From CF-13 sp035279665 (GTDB lineage: Bacteria > Chloroflexota > Dormibacteria > CF-121), in contig DATEHI010000015.1 of assembly GCA_035279665.1 (NCBI GenBank), positions 1 to 16,556 on the forward strand: a stretch of 16,556 nucleotides of DNA, read 5' to 3'. The notes under the pieces are model-generated. The model was not told where the DNA came from, did not search any database, and saw only the letters and a program-made list of their open reading frames with translations. Within the stretch, counting starts at the first letter, position 1. Each line of letters starts with the position of its first letter. Shown here piece after piece: positions 14,711-16,556 of the stretch. The position numbers were made by a program, and so were the translations under genes.

Positions 14711-15558
14711 GCGCCGCGATCGCACAGTGGCGCGGCTTCAAGGCCGCGACCCGGCTTGGCTGGGAGGTGTCCAGCAATTGGACCCGTCCGGTGATCTTCG
14801 TGATCTACTCCGTGCTGCGACCACTCTCGGGCGCCTTCATCCTCGTGGTGATGTATCGCGTCATCAGCGGAAGCGCGCCGGGCACGGCTACCTACCTGGC
14901 GTTCCTCATCAGCGGGGTGGCGTTCTGGTCCTTCGTACAGTACGGCTTCGCGGGGCTCGCCAACGGCATGGCTGACGACCGCGGCGAATACCGGATGTTG
15001 AAGTACGTGTATACCAGCCCGGTGCATTTCTATGTGTACCTGCTCGGCCGGGGACTGGCGCAATTGGCGACTGCCGTGGCGTCGGCCGCGATCGTTCTGG
15101 TCGTGGCCACTATCGCCCTCCGCCTACCCATCGATCCCCTCCGCGTGAACTATCCCCTGCTCCTGGCGGCTTCCTTCCTGGCGATGTTGGCGGTGATCGC
15201 CATGGCCATGGCGTACGGGCTGCTGCTGCTCCTGGCGCGGGACTCGCACGGCTACGGTGATCTGGGCGCCAGCGTGCTCTACGTTGTTTCCGGCGCCATC
15301 TTCCCCATCAGCGTGCTCCCCGGGATCCTGGCGACGATCGCCGCCCTCTCGCCACTCGTCTATTGGATGGAGCTGATCCGGCGCAGCCTGCTCGGCTCGC
15401 ACGGGATGCGGATGTTTCCCGTGCTATCGGACGCCGATGTCCTCCTACGGCTGGTGATCGCGACCGTGGTCACGCTCATCCTCGCCCACCTCGTTTTCAC
15501 CTGGGCCGATCGAATGGCACGTCAACGGGGATTGATCGATCGGGAGTCGAACTGGTAG
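14707..15558 (+). CDS. ABC-2 type exporter permease 2
   Basis: The 283-residue membrane protein again has six predicted helices, for example VIFVIYSVLRPLSGAFILVV, TYLAFLISGVAFWSFVQYGF, AVASAAIVLVVATIALRL, LLLAASFLAMLAVIAMAMAY and LVIATVVTLILAHLVFTW. LGASVLYVVSGAIFPISVLPG is the ABC2_membrane motif near the end. It is the same family as the preceding permease but clearly diverged, so the exporter is likely a heterodimer. The frame is open further upstream, but ATG at 14707 overlaps the preceding stop and starts at the natural amphipathic N-terminus. It ends convergent with msrB, with only 15 bp between. Confidence 0.88.
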   Translation: MSAAIAQWRGFKAATRLGWEVSSNWTRPVIFVIYSVLRPLSGAFILVVMYRVISGSAPGTATYLAFLISGVAFWSFVQYGFAGLANGMADDRGEYRMLKYVYTSPVHFYVYLLGRGLAQLATAVASAAIVLVVATIALRLPIDPLRVNYPLLLAASFLAMLAVIAMAMAYGLLLLLARDSHGYGDLGASVLYVVSGAIFPISVLPGILATIAALSPLVYWMELIRRSLLGSHGMRMFPVLSDADVLLRLVIATVVTLILAHLVFTWADRMARQRGLIDRESNW

Positions 15559-15576
15559 ACCCGCGGCTACGGTCTA
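15556..15576. terminator. Inverted repeat containing both convergent stop codons
   Basis: TAGACC (15556-15561) and GGTCTA (15571-15576) are perfect complements around a 9-nt loop. The left arm contains the TAG stop of the exporter permease and the right arm the TAG stop of msrB on the other strand. It could act as a bidirectional terminator, though the stem is only 6 bp and has no T tract. Confidence 0.4.
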
Positions 15577-15981
15577 GCTTCCGGGCTCGTTCGGCTTCAG
15601 GTCGAGCGCTGCCGAGTTGATGCAGAAACGCTGGCCGGTCGGCTGAGGTCCATCATCGAACACGTGCCCGAGGTGCGAGCCGCAGTTCCGGCAAAGGACT
15701 TCGGTCCGGCGCATGAAGAAGCTGTTGTCGGACCGGAGCTCGACATTCTCGGTATTGGCCGGCTCCCAGAAGCTCGGCCATCCGGTGCCCGACTCGAACT
15801 TGGTTTTTGAGCTGAACAGCTCGGCGCCACAAGCGGCGCACGTATACGTGCCGTCAGCCTTGGTATGGACGTATTTTCCGGTGAACGGCCGCTCCGTTCC
15901 CTTCCGGCGCAGGATGTCGTACTGCTCCGGGGTAAGTTCCGCACGCCACTCTTCTTCGGTTTTCGAGATCTTGGTGCTCAC
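15574..15981 (-). CDS. msrB: Peptide methionine-R-sulfoxide reductase MsrB
   Basis: The 135-residue enzyme reduces the R epimer of methionine sulfoxide in oxidised proteins. The structural zinc site is complete: Cys48 and Cys51 (CAAC), Cys97 and Cys100 (CRNC). The catalytic Cys120 lies in RFCINSAAL, and the substrate pocket motif SGTGWPSFW and GSHLGHVFDDGP are present. No MsrA domain is fused or adjacent. The start is GTG at 15981 (SerThrLys follows), with a TAGACT hexamer 6 nt upstream and no Shine-Dalgarno site, so the mRNA is probably leaderless. It lies downstream of a tRNA-like relic on the same strand. Confidence 0.95.
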   Translation of the reverse strand: MSTKISKTEEEWRAELTPEQYDILRRKGTERPFTGKYVHTKADGTYTCAACGAELFSSKTKFESGTGWPSFWEPANTENVELRSDNSFFMRRTEVLCRNCGSHLGHVFDDGPQPTGQRFCINSAALDLKPNEPGS

Positions 15982-15987
15982 GCTTGG

Positions 15988-15993
15988 AGTCTA
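15988..15993 (-). promoter_or_regulatory. -10 element of msrB
   Basis: TAGACT, within GGGTAGACT as at the rhodanese-ThiF gene, lies 6 nt before the GTG start. The tRNA-like relic begins 8 bp further upstream and would contain any -35. Confidence 0.45.
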
Positions 15994-16000
15994 CCCAGAT

Positions 16001-16081
16001 TGGCGCCGGGGGCCAGAATCGAACGGGCAACACCAGATTTTCGGGGATCCAGAGCGCGCGTGTCACATTTCCAGCCCCGGC
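16001..16081 (-). pseudogene. Decayed tRNA-Leu-like sequence
   Basis: On the minus strand, GCCGGGG (16081-16075) is perfectly complementary to CCCCGGC (16011-16005), followed by G and CCA as in a mature tRNA end. A T arm is present: GCCCG-TTCGATT-CTGGC, with one C-T mismatch and a canonical T loop. The 5' half (GCCGGGG, then GGAA and GACACGCG-like bases) looks like tRNA-Leu. In the 46-nt middle part I could not form a 5-bp anticodon stem with a standard loop, and the long variable arm of a Leu tRNA is missing. It is best read as a relic or a very unusual tRNA. It overlaps the spacer between msrB and the lipoprotein gene. Confidence 0.45.
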
Positions 16082-16088
16082 GGTGCAT

Positions 16089-16094
16089 TATCGT
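16089..16094 (+). promoter_or_regulatory. Possible -10 element of the lipoprotein gene
   Basis: TATCGT lies 7 nt before the ATG at 16102. A GAGGAA sequence at 16095-16100 also sits before the start, but too close to be an ideal ribosome site. No -35 is clear. Confidence 0.3.
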
Positions 16095-16101
16095 GAGGAA
16101 C

Positions 16102-16556
16102 ATGAGGCGAACCCTGGCTGCCGTTCTGGCGATCGGATTGCTCTCGGCGTGCGCCGGTCTGCACGCCCCGGCCGCGTCCAAGAGCGACACCCCGCAGCAG
16201 AGCCTTTCCACGACCGGCAAGGCGATGGCGAATCTGAAATCGGTTCGGTTCGACGCGAAAGGGACCGTGAGCCTGACCCTGCCCGCGTCGCTCGTCGACC
16301 AGTTGCGGGCCAAGGCCGGCTCGCAAGGCAGCTTCCTGAGCAGCAACATGACCGTCGATCTGACCATCACCGGAGCGGTCAAGAAGCCCGACCAGCTGGA
16401 CGCGACGATCGAGGCAAAGCTCGGCGGCCTGACGGTTGATACGGAAGTCATCGCGGTAAACGGCCGCCTCTATGCCAGGGACCCGATGACGGGCAAATGG
16501 AAAGATCTGAGGCAGCCCGGCAAGGCAGGCTCGGCGAAATCGAGGACGGGACTCTC
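16102..16556 (+). CDS. Lipoprotein resembling the LppX/LprAFG group (3' end outside window)
   Basis: The visible 151 residues begin MRRTLAAVLAIGLLSACAG: a lipoprotein signal peptide with lipobox LSAC and lipidated Cys17. The mature part continues SLSTTGKAMANLKSVRFDAKGTVSL, a SNMTVDLTITGAVKKPDQLDATIEAKLGG stretch, and VIAVNGRLYARDPMTGKWKDL. This alternation of short strands and the NGRLYARDP..GKW step is typical of LppX/LprG-like proteins, half-barrel lipid carriers at the outer face of the membrane in mycobacteria and relatives. The family call rests on pattern only. The gene runs off the right edge. It is divergent from msrB and the tRNA relic. Confidence 0.75.
   Translation, partial: MRRTLAAVLAIGLLSACAGLHAPAASKSDTPQQSLSTTGKAMANLKSVRFDAKGTVSLTLPASLVDQLRAKAGSQGSFLSSNMTVDLTITGAVKKPDQLDATIEAKLGGLTVDTEVIAVNGRLYARDPMTGKWKDLRQPGKAGSAKSRTGL

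Noticed and set aside
16001..16081. Functional tRNA or tmRNA end
   Set aside because: The acceptor stem and T arm fit, but no anticodon stem with a standard loop could be formed. The 5' and 3' parts are too close for tmRNA, so it is listed as a relic.
15984..16439. 151-codon plus-strand frame beginning across the tRNA-like relic
   Set aside because: Its start GAGGQNRTGNTRF is the type of spurious peptide obtained by translating antisense tRNA sequence; the lipoprotein frame with a lipobox is the real gene there.
1..16556. CRISPR array, prophage or defence island
   Set aside because: No regularly spaced repeats other than the four IS-end sites and no phage or defence genes were seen. The content is metabolic, repair and transport genes.

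Overview
The window is a 16.6 kb, high-GC chromosomal stretch of ordinary housekeeping and stress genes, with a truncated insertion sequence at the left edge. The taxon cannot be named from the sequence. Four things suggest a high-GC Terrabacteria lineage (for example Ca. Dormibacterota, Chloroflexota or Actinomycetota). A CGAAC-N4-GTTCG LexA box is present. A -10 hexamer often lies 6-10 nt before the start codon with no convincing Shine-Dalgarno site, suggesting leaderless mRNAs. The one intact tRNA gene does not encode CCA. A short lipoprotein resembles the LppX/LprG group.

Left part (1-2,900): an IS481-family element (minus strand, 3' part outside the window) carries four iterated 17-bp sites at its end and abuts the 3' end of an intact tRNA-Gly(GCC) gene. 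A secreted coiled-coil M23 peptidase of EnvC type follows on the plus strand.

Repair operon (2,889-6,431, minus): homologues of MrfA (DEAD/DEAH-like helicase with a C-terminal Cys cluster) and MrfB (DEDDh exonuclease with a helical-repeat tail). mrfB starts at a TTG that overlaps the mrfA stop codon. The operon promoter carries a perfect 14-bp palindromic LexA box inside a 17-nt spacer, so SOS control of mitomycin-type repair is predicted. This is the most interesting signal in the window.

Middle (6,473-9,504, minus): a rhodanese-ThiF/MoeB fusion with rhodanese at the N-terminus, translationally coupled to a PIG-L deacetylase, and a separately promoted isocitrate dehydrogenase with NADP-type residues.

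Right part (9,550-15,558, plus): a SnoaL/NTF2-like protein leads a tightly packed operon for the three-subunit proton-translocating transhydrogenase (pntAA-pntAB-pntB). It is divergent from icd, so both sources of NADPH share one 45-bp intergenic region. A three-gene ABC-2 exporter operon follows, with its own TACAAT promoter. At the end lie msrB (minus), a decayed tRNA-Leu-like relic with a perfect acceptor stem, and a lipoprotein cut by the right edge (plus).

I did not find a wholly new gene system. The novelty is regulatory (SOS box on mrfAB), structural (IS/tRNA junction, tRNA relic) and architectural (domain order, NADPH module).
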